This document shows, in pieces, positions 14,275-24,144 of a DNA stretch of 64,000 bases. Each line of letters opens with the position of its first letter. The stretch's first letter is position 1. The notes below the pieces were generated by a model, which saw nothing but the letters and a program-made list of their open reading frames with translations, was not told where the DNA came from and made no database searches. The stretch is from Streptomyces sp. F63 (GTDB lineage Bacteria > Actinomycetota > Actinomycetes > Streptomycetales > Streptomycetaceae): positions 186,001 to 250,000 of the forward strand of contig NZ_JAGPXX010000007.1 in NCBI RefSeq assembly GCF_018070345.1, given 5' to 3'. The translations under genes and the position numbers were made by a program.

Positions 14275-16428
14275 ATGAACCCGCAGCAACTGCGGCGGCC
14301 GGGCGGCCGGGTGCCCCGGCCCGCCGGCCGGCTCCCGGCCCCGGCCGCCGCCCGCCATCCGCAGGCGGCCGCCGCGCCCGGCATCCTCACCGCCCTCACC
14401 ATCACGGTCGGCACCAACCCGTTCGGGCTGGACGTCGGCAACGGCAAGCTCTACGTGGCCAACAACGCCGCCAACACGGTGTCGGTGATCGACACGGCGA
14501 CCGACACCGTCGTGGTCCCGGCCATCCCCGTCGGGGAGTGGCCGTACGACGTCGCGGTCGCACCGAACGGCAAGGCCTATGTGACGAACTCCTCCGCCGG
14601 CACGGTGTCGGTGATCGACACGGCCACGGACCAGGTGCTCACCACCGTCGCGGCCGGCGACTTCCCGGCCGGGGCGGCGGCCGCCGGGGACAAGGTCTAT
14701 ACCGTCCTCTCGGCCGGGAACGCCGTGGCGGTGATCGACACGGTCACGGACCAGGTGGCCGACGAGATCCCGGTGGGCGAGAACCCCATTGCGGTGGCGG
14801 TCGCACCGAACGGCAAGGCCTATGTCACCAACTCCGGGGACGGCACGGTCTCCGTCATCGACGCCGCCACCGGCGAACCCGTGGGCCAGCCCGTACCGGT
14901 CGGCTCCGGACCGTTCTGGGTGGCCGCCGCTCCCAACGGCAAGGTGTACGTCACCGGCAGCGACGAAACGGGGACGGTGACGGTGATCGACTCGGCCACG
15001 GACCAGGTCCTGGCGGTGATCCCCGTCGACGGCGTTGCCTGGGGTGTGGCGGCCGGCGCCGACGGCACGGTCCGTGTGGCCGTCCCCGGACCCGTCCCCT
15101 CGATCCTGCTCATCGACTCGGCCACGGACCAGAGCGTGGGGCAGATCGCGACCGCCGACCCTCCGTACCTCCTCGCGGTGGCGCCCGGGAACAAGCTCTA
15201 CGCGACCAACGCGGAGTCCGACACCGTCACCGTGCTCATCCCGCCCGTGGTCGCGGATTTCACCCCGAGCACGGGCTCCGAGGCGGGCGGTGAGACGGTC
15301 CTGATCACGGGCAGCGGCTTCACCGGGGCGACCGGGGTGACCATCGCGGGGGTGCCGGCCGCCTCCTTCACCGTGAACAGCGACACCGGCATCACCGCCG
15401 TGACCGCCCCCGGTTCGGGCAGCGGCCCGGTGGTCGTCACCGGTCCGGAGGGCGCCGGCACCAGCAGCGGCACCTTCACGTACACGCTGCTTCCGGCCAC
15501 GACCACGACGACGCTGGAGGTGATTCCGGATCCGGCGGGGTGCGGTGAGGACGTCACGCTGCGGGCGACGGTGGTCACGGGCACCGGTGCTCCGGTGACG
15601 ACCGGTTCGGTGACGTTCATCCTCAGCGACGACGGTCCGGTGCAGACGGTGGCCCTCGACGCCTCCGGGCAGGCCAGTGCCGTCTTCTCCGGCCTGGATG
15701 CGGGCGGGCGGCAGGCCGCGGCGTTCTACACGCCGGCCGACACGAGCACGACCGCGTCGAACTCCCCGCTGACGCCGGTGACGGTCCAGCAGGTCACCAC
15801 GACCACGACGGTGGTGGCCGTTCCGGCCTCCAGCACCCAGGGGCAGCCGGTCCAGTTGACCGCGACCGTCGCTCCGGCGACGTCCGGGTCGGCGGTGATC
15901 AGCGGCACCGTCACCTTCACCGGCCCGGGTGGTTTCAGCCAGACCGTTCCGGTGAACGCCGCCGGGGTGGCGACCGTGACCACCAGCGCACTGCCCGTCG
16001 GCGCCAACACGGTGACCGCCACCTACAGCGGCGACGGCTGCTTCACCGGCTCCACCGGCACGGTCACCGTCAACGTCACCCAGCCGGTCATCACCGCCAC
16101 CCGCCTCGTCGCGGACCCGGCCACCATCCGGCTCCGCCGGGACGGCACCTTCGTCATTCCCGTCCTGCGCGCCACCCTCACCAACGCGGTCACCGGCGCA
16201 CCCCTGCCCGGCCGGACGATCACCTTCACCGCCGCGCCGCTGCCGGTCTTCACCGTTTTCGGCAGCGCCGTCACCGACGCCAATGGAACAGCCGTCCTCA
16301 CCGACATCCCCGTCCCGGCCACCATGGTCACCGCGAGCACCTACCAGGCCGTCTTCACCGGGACGCCGTCCCTCCGCCCGACCATCGCCCTGGCACCGCT
16401 CGTCTTCCGGCCCGTGCCGCTCCTCTGA
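14275..16428 (+). CDS. YVTN beta-propeller, IPT/TIG and Ig-like repeat protein 2
   Basis: A 717-residue tandem paralogue of the preceding gene with the same order: propeller (about residues 40-322, blades such as VIDTATDQVLTTVAAGDFP), IPT/TIG domain (DFTPSTGSEAGGETVLITGS), then three Ig-like domains. The propellers are only moderately alike, while Ig domains 1 and 2 are essentially identical at the DNA level. ATG 14275 has a GGAG site at 14264; the in-frame GTG at 14182 lies inside the terminator hairpin. As in gene 1, no signal peptide can be seen. Probably transcribed from its own promoter or by read-through. Confidence 0.82.
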   Translation: MNPQQLRRPGGRVPRPAGRLPAPAAARHPQAAAAPGILTALTITVGTNPFGLDVGNGKLYVANNAANTVSVIDTATDTVVVPAIPVGEWPYDVAVAPNGKAYVTNSSAGTVSVIDTATDQVLTTVAAGDFPAGAAAAGDKVYTVLSAGNAVAVIDTVTDQVADEIPVGENPIAVAVAPNGKAYVTNSGDGTVSVIDAATGEPVGQPVPVGSGPFWVAAAPNGKVYVTGSDETGTVTVIDSATDQVLAVIPVDGVAWGVAAGADGTVRVAVPGPVPSILLIDSATDQSVGQIATADPPYLLAVAPGNKLYATNAESDTVTVLIPPVVADFTPSTGSEAGGETVLITGSGFTGATGVTIAGVPAASFTVNSDTGITAVTAPGSGSGPVVVTGPEGAGTSSGTFTYTLLPATTTTTLEVIPDPAGCGEDVTLRATVVTGTGAPVTTGSVTFILSDDGPVQTVALDASGQASAVFSGLDAGGRQAAAFYTPADTSTTASNSPLTPVTVQQVTTTTTVVAVPASSTQGQPVQLTATVAPATSGSAVISGTVTFTGPGGFSQTVPVNAAGVATVTTSALPVGANTVTATYSGDGCFTGSTGTVTVNVTQPVITATRLVADPATIRLRRDGTFVIPVLRATLTNAVTGAPLPGRTITFTAAPLPVFTVFGSAVTDANGTAVLTDIPVPATMVTASTYQAVFTGTPSLRPTIALAPLVFRPVPLL
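15501..16080 (+). repeat. 580-bp direct repeat, copy 2
   Basis: Second copy, 2276 bp downstream of the first, coding for Ig-like domains 1 and 2 of YVTN protein 2. The sharp edges suggest gene conversion or recent duplication. Confidence 0.9.
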
Positions 16429-16688
16429 CGCCCTGCCGGACAGCCGGCCGCACGCTCCCCCCACCCTGTGTCCCGTTTCCGCCCGGGTGGCGTGATCCGG
16501 TCATCGCCCCCGCGGCCGGCCCGGTACGGCCGGAAACACCCGGACACGTCGCCCGCCTCCACGGAGGACCCGGACTAATCTGCGGGCAATGGGCGGCGAC
16601 GGTCAGGTGGCCGCCCGGTGTCCCGCGTCTTGCCGGGCGCAGGAGGACACGGACACCCACGGGCGGAGAAGGCGGGGGCGGGCGGACG

Positions 16689-18842
16689 GTGGCGAATCCG
16701 GAGAGAAACGGACCGGGGGCGGTCGCGGAACCGGCGGCATCACGGACGATCCTGGCCGCCGGCGCGCTCTGGCTGGTGGTCGCCCTGCTGGCGGCCCGTC
16801 AGACGGCGGCCGTGCTGCACCTGCCCCCGCAGCGCCGGCTGGCCGACCTGGCGGCCTGGATCGGGGAGAACGGCGTCCTGCGGGCCGGGCAGCCGCTGTA
16901 CGGCGACGGGGCCGGCGCCTTCACCGGGACCCCGTTCGCGGGACTCGTCCTGAAACCCTTGACCCGGGCGGCCGAACAGGCCCTCGGGATCGGCTGGACC
17001 TTCGGCACCCTGCTGCTGGTCGTCGCCACCGGACTGGTGACCTCGCGTCTGCTGCCGGGACCGCGCTCCCGGCACGCCGCGCTGTTCGGCGCACCCGTCG
17101 CGCTGGTCCTGCTGGTCGTCTCGGTACCGGTGCGCAACACCTTCACCCTGGGCCAGACCAGCGTCCTCCCCGTCCTGCTCGTCCTCACCGCCTTCCTGCC
17201 GCGCTGCTCCGCCCGCGCGTCCGGCGTGCTCATCGGCATCGCGGCGGCGCTCCAGCCGACCGTGCTGCTGTTCGCCGCACTGCTGTGGGCGACCGGCCGG
17301 CGGCAGGCCGCGGCGACGGCCGCGGGAACCTTCGCCGCCTGCTCGGCCCTGGCCTGGGCCGCGTCACCGGACGACTCCTGGACGTACTGGCTGCGCCACG
17401 CCGCGGGCGCCGGCCTCGGCGGACCCGCCGACAGCCCGGCCAACCAGTCCCTGCACGGACTGCTGCTCCGGCTCGGCGCGCAGGGCCCGCTGGAAGTCGT
17501 GCTCTTCCTCGCCCTCGCCGCGGCCGTCGCCGTGCTGGGGCTGCGCCGGGCCGCGCGGTACGCGGCCGACGGCCAGTGGCTGCTCGCCGTGGCGCTGGCC
17601 GGCTGCGTCGCGGTGGCCGTCTCGCCCACCGCGTGGCAGCACCAGCAGCTGTGGATCCTGCTCGCCGCCGTCGGGCGGGTCGGGCGGCGCCGCGCCGACC
17701 GGCTCGTCTGGCCCGCCGTGGTCGTCCTGGTGATGACGCTGCACCGGGACGCCCTGGTACCGAAGATCGAGTGGATAGGGCTCATCGGGGAGAACGCCCC
17801 GCTGCTGGCAGCCCTGGCCGCCGCCTGCGCGGTGCCGTTCCTGAGCCGGGCGGAGCCCGAGTGGCGGCGGCCGCGCCCGGCGCCGCAGCTTTCCCCGGCG
17901 GCCGTCGCGACCGGGCGGCTGCCGCTGCTGCGGTCCTGGCCCCAGCCGCTGGCCCGGCCCAATCTGCTGCTGGAACTGCTGCTCATCCGGGTCGGCTACT
18001 GGGCGTACTCCTGGGTCCGCGGGCAGGCGCCCGACGGGCGGTGGCTCGCGGAGCACCACGGCCGGCAGATCCTCGGCGTCGAGAAGGCCCTCGGCATCGA
18101 CGCCGAGCTGTCGTTCAACCTGCTGGTGGCGCGGACCGGCTGGCTGGAGAACGCCATGAACTTCTCCTACACGACCTTCCACTTCCTGGTGCCGCTGTCG
18201 CTGCTGGGCTTCATGTATCTGCGCCGCCCGGTGCTCTACCGCTGGGGGCGCACCTCGCTCGCGCTGGCCACCCTGCTGGCCCTGATCGGCTTCTGGGCCT
18301 ACCCGCTGGCACCGCCGCGGCTGATGCCGGGGCTCGGCTTCGTCGACACGGCTCACGGTCCGCAGGACCTGGACCACCCCGACTTCGGCGCGCTGACGGG
18401 GATCTCCAACCAGTACGCGGCCATGCCGTCGCTGCACGTGGGCTGGTCGCTGTGGTGTGCCGTGGTGGTGTGGCGGCTGACGCCCGCGCTCTGGCCGAGG
18501 GTGCTGGGCGTGCTGTACCCGGTGCTCACGACGGTGGTGATCGTCGGCACCGCCAACCACTATCTGCTGGACGCGGCGGGCGGGGTCGCGGTGGTCGCGG
18601 CGGGCTTCGGGCTGCGGCAGCTGCTGATCGGGCGTCCGGCGGAGGCACCGGGGGGTGCGGAGGCGCCGGGCGGTGCGCCGCGGAAGCGTGCCGCGGACGA
18701 TGCGGTGCCACGGGCCGGCGGAGCGGGGGAGCGGCCGGCGGAGGAGCGGACGGCGGGTGCGGATCCCGGCCGGGATGCCGCTCCGGAACTCGCGGGGAGA
18801 ACGGCGGGCGGGGAGAAGGCCGCCGCGTCCGGGGAGAGCTGA
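16689..18842 (+). CDS. Bifunctional GT87 glycosyltransferase / PAP2-type phosphatase-transferase
   Basis: A 717-residue membrane fusion. The N-terminal half (about residues 15-400) is a multi-helix GT-C fold of the GT87 mannosyltransferase type, which uses polyprenyl-phosphate sugars. The C-terminal half (about 420-650) is a PAP2/AUR1-like domain: MPSLHVGWSLW holds the catalytic His and NHYLLDAAGG the second His and Asp, as in inositol-phosphotransferases and lipid phosphatases. A disordered Ala/Gly/Glu tail follows. GTG 16689 was chosen because it directly precedes the first coherent segment. It probably makes or remodels a glycolipid such as a phosphoinositol or mannosylated lipid at the membrane; the exact product is unknown. 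Confidence 0.85.
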   Translation: MANPERNGPGAVAEPAASRTILAAGALWLVVALLAARQTAAVLHLPPQRRLADLAAWIGENGVLRAGQPLYGDGAGAFTGTPFAGLVLKPLTRAAEQALGIGWTFGTLLLVVATGLVTSRLLPGPRSRHAALFGAPVALVLLVVSVPVRNTFTLGQTSVLPVLLVLTAFLPRCSARASGVLIGIAAALQPTVLLFAALLWATGRRQAAATAAGTFAACSALAWAASPDDSWTYWLRHAAGAGLGGPADSPANQSLHGLLLRLGAQGPLEVVLFLALAAAVAVLGLRRAARYAADGQWLLAVALAGCVAVAVSPTAWQHQQLWILLAAVGRVGRRRADRLVWPAVVVLVMTLHRDALVPKIEWIGLIGENAPLLAALAAACAVPFLSRAEPEWRRPRPAPQLSPAAVATGRLPLLRSWPQPLARPNLLLELLLIRVGYWAYSWVRGQAPDGRWLAEHHGRQILGVEKALGIDAELSFNLLVARTGWLENAMNFSYTTFHFLVPLSLLGFMYLRRPVLYRWGRTSLALATLLALIGFWAYPLAPPRLMPGLGFVDTAHGPQDLDHPDFGALTGISNQYAAMPSLHVGWSLWCAVVVWRLTPALWPRVLGVLYPVLTTVVIVGTANHYLLDAAGGVAVVAAGFGLRQLLIGRPAEAPGGAEAPGGAPRKRAADDAVPRAGGAGERPAEERTAGADPGRDAAPELAGRTAGGEKAAASGES

Positions 18843-20051
<1,209 letters not shown>

Positions 20052-20561
20052 TCAGCTCCCGGGGCCGGCCGCCGGTGCGGGCCCGCTTCCCGGCGCCGGG
20101 GGTGGGGGCCGGTCTCCGGCCGCGTCCCCCTTCGCCTGCCGCGGCACGGGCCGCCAGGCGAAGATCATGGAGCCGCCGACGATGCCCAGCACGGTGCCGG
20201 CGAAGAAGCCGCCGAGGTTGGACATCACCAGTGCGGCGGCGGCGAGCAGGACGGTCACAACGCCCGCGAGGCCGCGGTAGTGGGGGGCGAACCAGGCGCT
20301 CAGTCCCATCACGATCATGATGAGGGCGAGCAGGACGGAGGGCAGGCCCGCGATGCCCTGGTGCAGCATCATCTCGAGGGGGGCGAGCGGGATGACACTG
20401 ATCTCCAGACCGGCGAGGACGGTGACGAGACCACCCCAGAAGGGCCGGCTCCGCCGCCATCGCCGCCACCGGGCCCGGGCACCGGGCCGGGTGGCGGCCC
20501 GGTCCCCGTGCTCCGGACCGGCGGTGCGGCGGACGGGGCCGGACGGGGCGCTGCCGGGCAC
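20052..20561 (-). CDS. DUF6114 family membrane protein
   Basis: A 169-residue protein with an Arg-rich N-terminus and four predicted membrane helices (FWGGLVTVLAGLEISVIPL; IAGLPSVLLALIMIVMGLS; LAGVVTVLLAAAALVMSNL; FFAGTVLGIVGGSMIFAW), ending in a Pro/Gly tail. It matches the DUF6114 proteins that accompany DUF6230 in Streptomyces. GTG start at 20561, one base after the stop of the DUF6230 gene, so translation is coupled. Function unknown. Confidence 0.78.
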   Translation of the reverse strand: MPGSAPSGPVRRTAGPEHGDRAATRPGARARWRRWRRSRPFWGGLVTVLAGLEISVIPLAPLEMMLHQGIAGLPSVLLALIMIVMGLSAWFAPHYRGLAGVVTVLLAAAALVMSNLGGFFAGTVLGIVGGSMIFAWRPVPRQAKGDAAGDRPPPPAPGSGPAPAAGPGS

Positions 20562-20562
20562 G

Positions 20563-21198
20563 TCAGAAGCACTCCGTCCGGCCCTTGTGGATCTTCATGT
20601 GCAGTCCGGCGAGCTTGAAGGTCCCGGCGGTGGTGGCCCAGGCCGTCTGCCGCAGCTTCGTCATCCGGATGTCGTCGGCCTGCTGGGAGAAGAGGTCCTG
20701 CATGCCCCTGGCGCCGTCCGGTCCCTTGTCGAGGGTGGAGGCGTCCCGGCCGATCTCGATGTTGTTGAAGGAGGCGTCGCCCGCGAGTTCGGTGGCGTCC
20801 AGGAGCAGGTCGGTGGCCTCGACCTTCTTCTTCCCGGTGCCCGCCGAGAGCTTGAGCGAGATGTCGCCGACGACCGGCAGGCTGGTGACGACGGACTGGC
20901 AGAGGTTGGTCATCTCCGCCTTCCGCAGGCCGGTCACGGCCACGGGCAGCAGGTCGTCCCGGACGTTGGTGTCGAAGCTGCCGTACTGGACGAAGCCGTC
21001 GCCGGTGAGTTCGTCGGCGGAGACCTTGAACTCCTGGCCGGATACGGCGAATGAGGCGGCGAGCGCCCCGTTGGCCAGCGCGACGGCGAGCGCCGCGGTC
21101 GCCGCGAATCCCGGGACCGCGAGTAACGCGAATCTCCGCAGTCCGACCCGGCCGGAGATGGTTCCGTCCGCGTCGTCCGTGTTCCGAATGTCTTCCAT
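20563..21198 (-). CDS. DUF6230 family envelope protein
   Basis: A 211-residue protein with one N-terminal membrane helix (FALLAVPGFAATAALAVALANGALA, residues 28-52) that could be a signal anchor, and a beta-rich extracytoplasmic domain. The GFVQYGSFDTN and LCQSVVTSLP segments and the C-terminal MKIHKGRTECF fit the DUF6230 family, sometimes annotated as cholesterol esterase without proof. No Ser hydrolase triad is evident. ATG 21198 preceded by AAGGGGACAG. First gene of the three-gene operon and likely controlled by the palindrome upstream. Confidence 0.78.
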   Translation of the reverse strand: MEDIRNTDDADGTISGRVGLRRFALLAVPGFAATAALAVALANGALAASFAVSGQEFKVSADELTGDGFVQYGSFDTNVRDDLLPVAVTGLRKAEMTNLCQSVVTSLPVVGDISLKLSAGTGKKKVEATDLLLDATELAGDASFNNIEIGRDASTLDKGPDGARGMQDLFSQQADDIRMTKLRQTAWATTAGTFKLAGLHMKIHKGRTECF

Positions 21199-21502
21199 GG
21201 TCTGTCCCCTTGTGCTGGTGAGCGGTGGAGAACGGGGTCAGCGCCTCGGACTGCGCGTCAGCGGTGCGTGGGGGGAGGTGGTGCGGCTCTGTGCGCGGTA
21301 CGAAGGGGCGCAGTGGTGCAGTGTTGAGTGCATGCCAAGCCGTGGGTTACCGAGGGTATGACTCGTCAGTAACCTTGGCAAGACCGCTGCGGAAGGGGAT
21401 TCCCGGAGCCCCCGGAGCCGCCGGGACGGCCGGGAGCCACCGGGCGGGGAGTACACACCGGGCCACCGCGCAGCCGGGCCACCGGCGGCCCGCCGCTGCC
21501 GG
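21199..21502. other. Upstream control region of the DUF6230 operon
   Basis: About 300 bp between the DUF6230 start and the stop of the ECF S-component gene. It holds the palindrome at 21345-21374. No gene is supported. Confidence 0.5.
21345..21374 (-). promoter_or_regulatory. Nested palindromic operator upstream of DUF6230
   Basis: On the minus strand GGTTACTG...CGGTAACC forms an outer inverted repeat (7 of 8 positions) and TGACGAGTCA an inner one. The layout looks like a TetR-family or similar dimer site, about 150 bp before the DUF6230 start codon. Confidence 0.5.
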
Positions 21503-22402
21503 TCAGGGCCGTTCGAAGGCCACCGGGACCTCGAAGGCGGCACGGCGGGTGGCGCGGCGGAGCGCCGCCAGGACGGTGGAGCCGAGGGTGAGGGTCAGCA
21601 CCACGGTCAGCGCGGCCCGGGGCAGGTCCCAGCCGAGGGAGGTCGCCAGGCAGTACGCGGCGAAGCGGACGAGGTTCTCGTGCACCGGGTCGCCCGGGAC
21701 GAAGGAGATGCCCGTCGCCAGACCGCCGATGTACGGCCACCCCTGGAGGTTCATCACCGTGCCGTAGAGGACGGCCGTCGCCCCGCCGTACGCGGCCAGC
21801 ATCCACCGCTCCGCCCGGCCGCGCAGCCGCTCCGCCCCCGGCAGCAGGCCGGCGCCCATCGCCACCCAGCCCATCGACAGCATCTGGAACGGCATCCAGG
21901 GCCCCACCCCGCCGGTGAGCAGGGCCGAGGCGAACATCGTCACCGCGCCGAGGACGAAACCGAAGCCCGGGCCGAGTACCCGGCCGCTCAGCACCATCAG
22001 GAAGAACATCGGCTCCAGCCCGGCCGTGCCGGCGCCCAGCGGCCGCAGCGCCGCCCCGGCCGCCGCGAGCACGCCCAGCATCGCGATGGCCTTGGCGTCC
22101 AGCCCCGTGTCGGCGACCGTCGCCACCACGACGGCCACCAGCAGTGGCAGCAGCGCGGCGAACAGCCAGGGCGCGTCGCCCGAGTGGGCCAGCCCGGAGG
22201 CGGAGTCGGCGAGCAGCGGCCAGCCGAAGGCCATCACGCCGACCGCGCCGACGAGGACGAGCGCCGCGACCGAGCGCGGGCCCAGGCGGACCGCCCGCAC
22301 CCGGCGGGGCCCCGGCCGCGCGGCGTTCACCGGGCGTCCGGTGGGTGCCGGTTCGTCCGCGGGCGCCGGCCGCCCGGGAGGCACCCGCCGTTCCGGACTC
22401 AC
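21503..22402 (-). CDS. ECF transporter S component (probable cobalamin/corrinoid)
   Basis: A 299-residue membrane protein, the substrate-binding subunit of an energy-coupling-factor transporter. After a 50-residue Arg/Pro leader come about six to seven helices (VAALVLVGAVGVMAFGWPL; WLFAALLPLLVAVVVATV; PMFFLMVLSGRVLGPGFGF and others). The segment GLEPMFFLMVLSGRVLGPGFGFVLG fits the conserved core of S components. The GTG at 22402 overlaps the stop of the ATPase gene (GTGA). Last gene of the riboswitch-led operon; by context it corresponds to CbrT-like B12 carriers, but the ligand is inferred. Confidence 0.82.
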   Translation of the reverse strand: MSPERRVPPGRPAPADEPAPTGRPVNAARPGPRRVRAVRLGPRSVAALVLVGAVGVMAFGWPLLADSASGLAHSGDAPWLFAALLPLLVAVVVATVADTGLDAKAIAMLGVLAAAGAALRPLGAGTAGLEPMFFLMVLSGRVLGPGFGFVLGAVTMFASALLTGGVGPWMPFQMLSMGWVAMGAGLLPGAERLRGRAERWMLAAYGGATAVLYGTVMNLQGWPYIGGLATGISFVPGDPVHENLVRFAAYCLATSLGWDLPRAALTVVLTLTLGSTVLAALRRATRRAAFEVPVAFERP

Positions 22403-24144
22403 CGGCCCGCCTCCGTCCGGGAGGCGGCCGGCGGGGCCGCCGCCGGCAGGGCGTTCCGCACCTGCGAGACGGTCAGCCACGGCTGCGGGGCCAGGATCTT
22501 GGACACCTGCGGGGAGAAGGCCGGGGAGGCGGTGACGACCTCGGCGGTCGGGCCGTCCGCGACCAGCTCGCCGTCCGCCAGGATCACCACCCGGTGCGCC
22601 AGTTCGGCGACGAGCTCCACATCGTGGGTGGCCAGCAGGACGGCGTGCCCGTCCGCCGCCAGCCCGCGCAGGATCTCCACCAGCCGGGACTTGGCGGCGT
22701 AGTCGAGCCCGCGGGTCGGCTCGTCGAGCAGCAGCAGCGGCGGGCGCGCCGTCAGCACGACGGCCAGCGCGAGCGCGAGCCGCTGGCCCTCGGAGAGGTC
22801 GCGCGGGTGGGTGGTGTCCGAGACGTCCGGCAGCAGGGCGGTGACCAGGGCCCGGCAACTGCCCGGCGCGGCGTCCGCGTCCCCGTCCGCCGCCGCGCAC
22901 TCCGCCGCGACCGTGTCGGCGTAGAGGAGGTCGCGCGGCTCCTGCGGTACCAGCCCCACCCGGCGGATCAGTTCGCGCGGGGGCGTGCGGTGCGGGACGG
23001 CGCCGCCCACGACGGCCGAGCCGCCCGCCGGGCGGTGCAGCCCGGCGAGGGTGTTCAGCAGCGTCGACTTGCCCGCGCCGTTGCGGCCCATGAGGGCCAC
23101 CGTCTCGCCCGGCCGTACGGTCAGCCCGATCCGGCGCAGCACCTCGGTACGGCCGCGCCGCACCGACAGCCGGGACAGCTCGGCGGTGGGTCCGGTGGGT
23201 CCGGCGGGTCCGGCGTCCGTGATGACGGCCGGTGCGGTGTCCGGGGCCGTACCGCCGGCGGCGGCCGGGCGCGGGGCGGGCAGCGGGCCCGCGTCCGGGA
23301 TCGGGGCCGGGTGCGGCTCCGGGGCGAGCCCCGCGAGCCGTTCCCGCAGCGGGCCGGCCATCCGGCGCGCGTCCCGCACCGACAGCGGCAGCGGCGACCA
23401 TCCGGCGAGCCGGCCCAGGGAGACGACCGGCGGCGTGACCGGTGACACGGCCATGATCTCGGCCGGTCCGCCCGTCACCGGGGGAGCGCCGGGCGCGGGC
23501 AGCAGGATGATCTGGTCCGCGTAGTGCACGACCCGCTCCAGCCGGTGTTCGGCCATCAGCACCGTCGTCCCCAGGTCGTGCACCAGCCGCTGGAGGACCG
23601 CCAGCACTTCCTCGGCGGCGGCCGGGTCGAGCGCGGAGGTCGGCTCGTCCAGCACCAGCACGCGGGGGTGCGGGGTCAGCACGGAGCCGATCGCGACCCG
23701 CTGCCGCTGGCCGCCGGAGAGGGTGGCGATGGGGCGGTCGCGGAGCGCGGCGAGGCCGAGCAGATCGAGGGTCTCCTCGACGCGGCGGCGCATCACGGCC
23801 GGGGCGAGGCCCAAGGACTCCATGCCGTACGCCAGTTCGTCCTCGACGGTGTCGGTGACGAAGTGCGCGAGCGGGTCCTGGCCGACGGTGCCGACGACAT
23901 CCGCCAGCTCGCGCGGCCTGTGGGTGCGGGTGTCGCGCCCCGCGACGGTGACCCGGCCGCGCAGGGTGCCGCCGGTGAAGTGCGGGACGAGACCGCTGAC
24001 CGTACCCAGCAGGGTCGACTTGCCGACTCCGGAGGGGCCGACGAGCAGGCACAGCTCACCCTCGGGGACGGTCAGGTCCACGCCGGCGAGCGCGGGCCCG
24101 GCGGCGCCTTCGTAGCGGACCGACACATCGTCGAACCGGATCAC
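22399..24144 (-). CDS. ECF transporter ATPase, two fused ATP-binding domains
   Basis: A 581-residue cytoplasmic ATPase containing both EcfA domains in one chain. Domain 1: Walker A GPSGVGKST near residue 34, signature LSGGQRQR, Walker B VLVLDEPTS, H-loop AEHR. Domain 2: Walker A GRNGAGKST near 360, a variant signature LSEGQRLALALA, Walker B LLLLDEPTRG, H-loop ATHD. An 80-residue Pro/Ala linker joins them. The GTG at 24144 has a GGAGGAG site and overlaps the T-component stop by 4 bp. It drives import through the T component. Confidence 0.9.
   Translation of the reverse strand: MIRFDDVSVRYEGAAGPALAGVDLTVPEGELCLLVGPSGVGKSTLLGTVSGLVPHFTGGTLRGRVTVAGRDTRTHRPRELADVVGTVGQDPLAHFVTDTVEDELAYGMESLGLAPAVMRRRVEETLDLLGLAALRDRPIATLSGGQRQRVAIGSVLTPHPRVLVLDEPTSALDPAAAEEVLAVLQRLVHDLGTTVLMAEHRLERVVHYADQIILLPAPGAPPVTGGPAEIMAVSPVTPPVVSLGRLAGWSPLPLSVRDARRMAGPLRERLAGLAPEPHPAPIPDAGPLPAPRPAAAGGTAPDTAPAVITDAGPAGPTGPTAELSRLSVRRGRTEVLRRIGLTVRPGETVALMGRNGAGKSTLLNTLAGLHRPAGGSAVVGGAVPHRTPPRELIRRVGLVPQEPRDLLYADTVAAECAAADGDADAAPGSCRALVTALLPDVSDTTHPRDLSEGQRLALALAVVLTARPPLLLLDEPTRGLDYAAKSRLVEILRGLAADGHAVLLATHDVELVAELAHRVVILADGELVADGPTAEVVTASPAFSPQVSKILAPQPWLTVSQVRNALPAAAPPAASRTEAGR

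Noticed and set aside
20563..21198. Cholesterol esterase function for the DUF6230 protein
   Set aside because: No Ser-His-Asp triad or GxSxG motif is present; the label in databases is not supported by the sequence.
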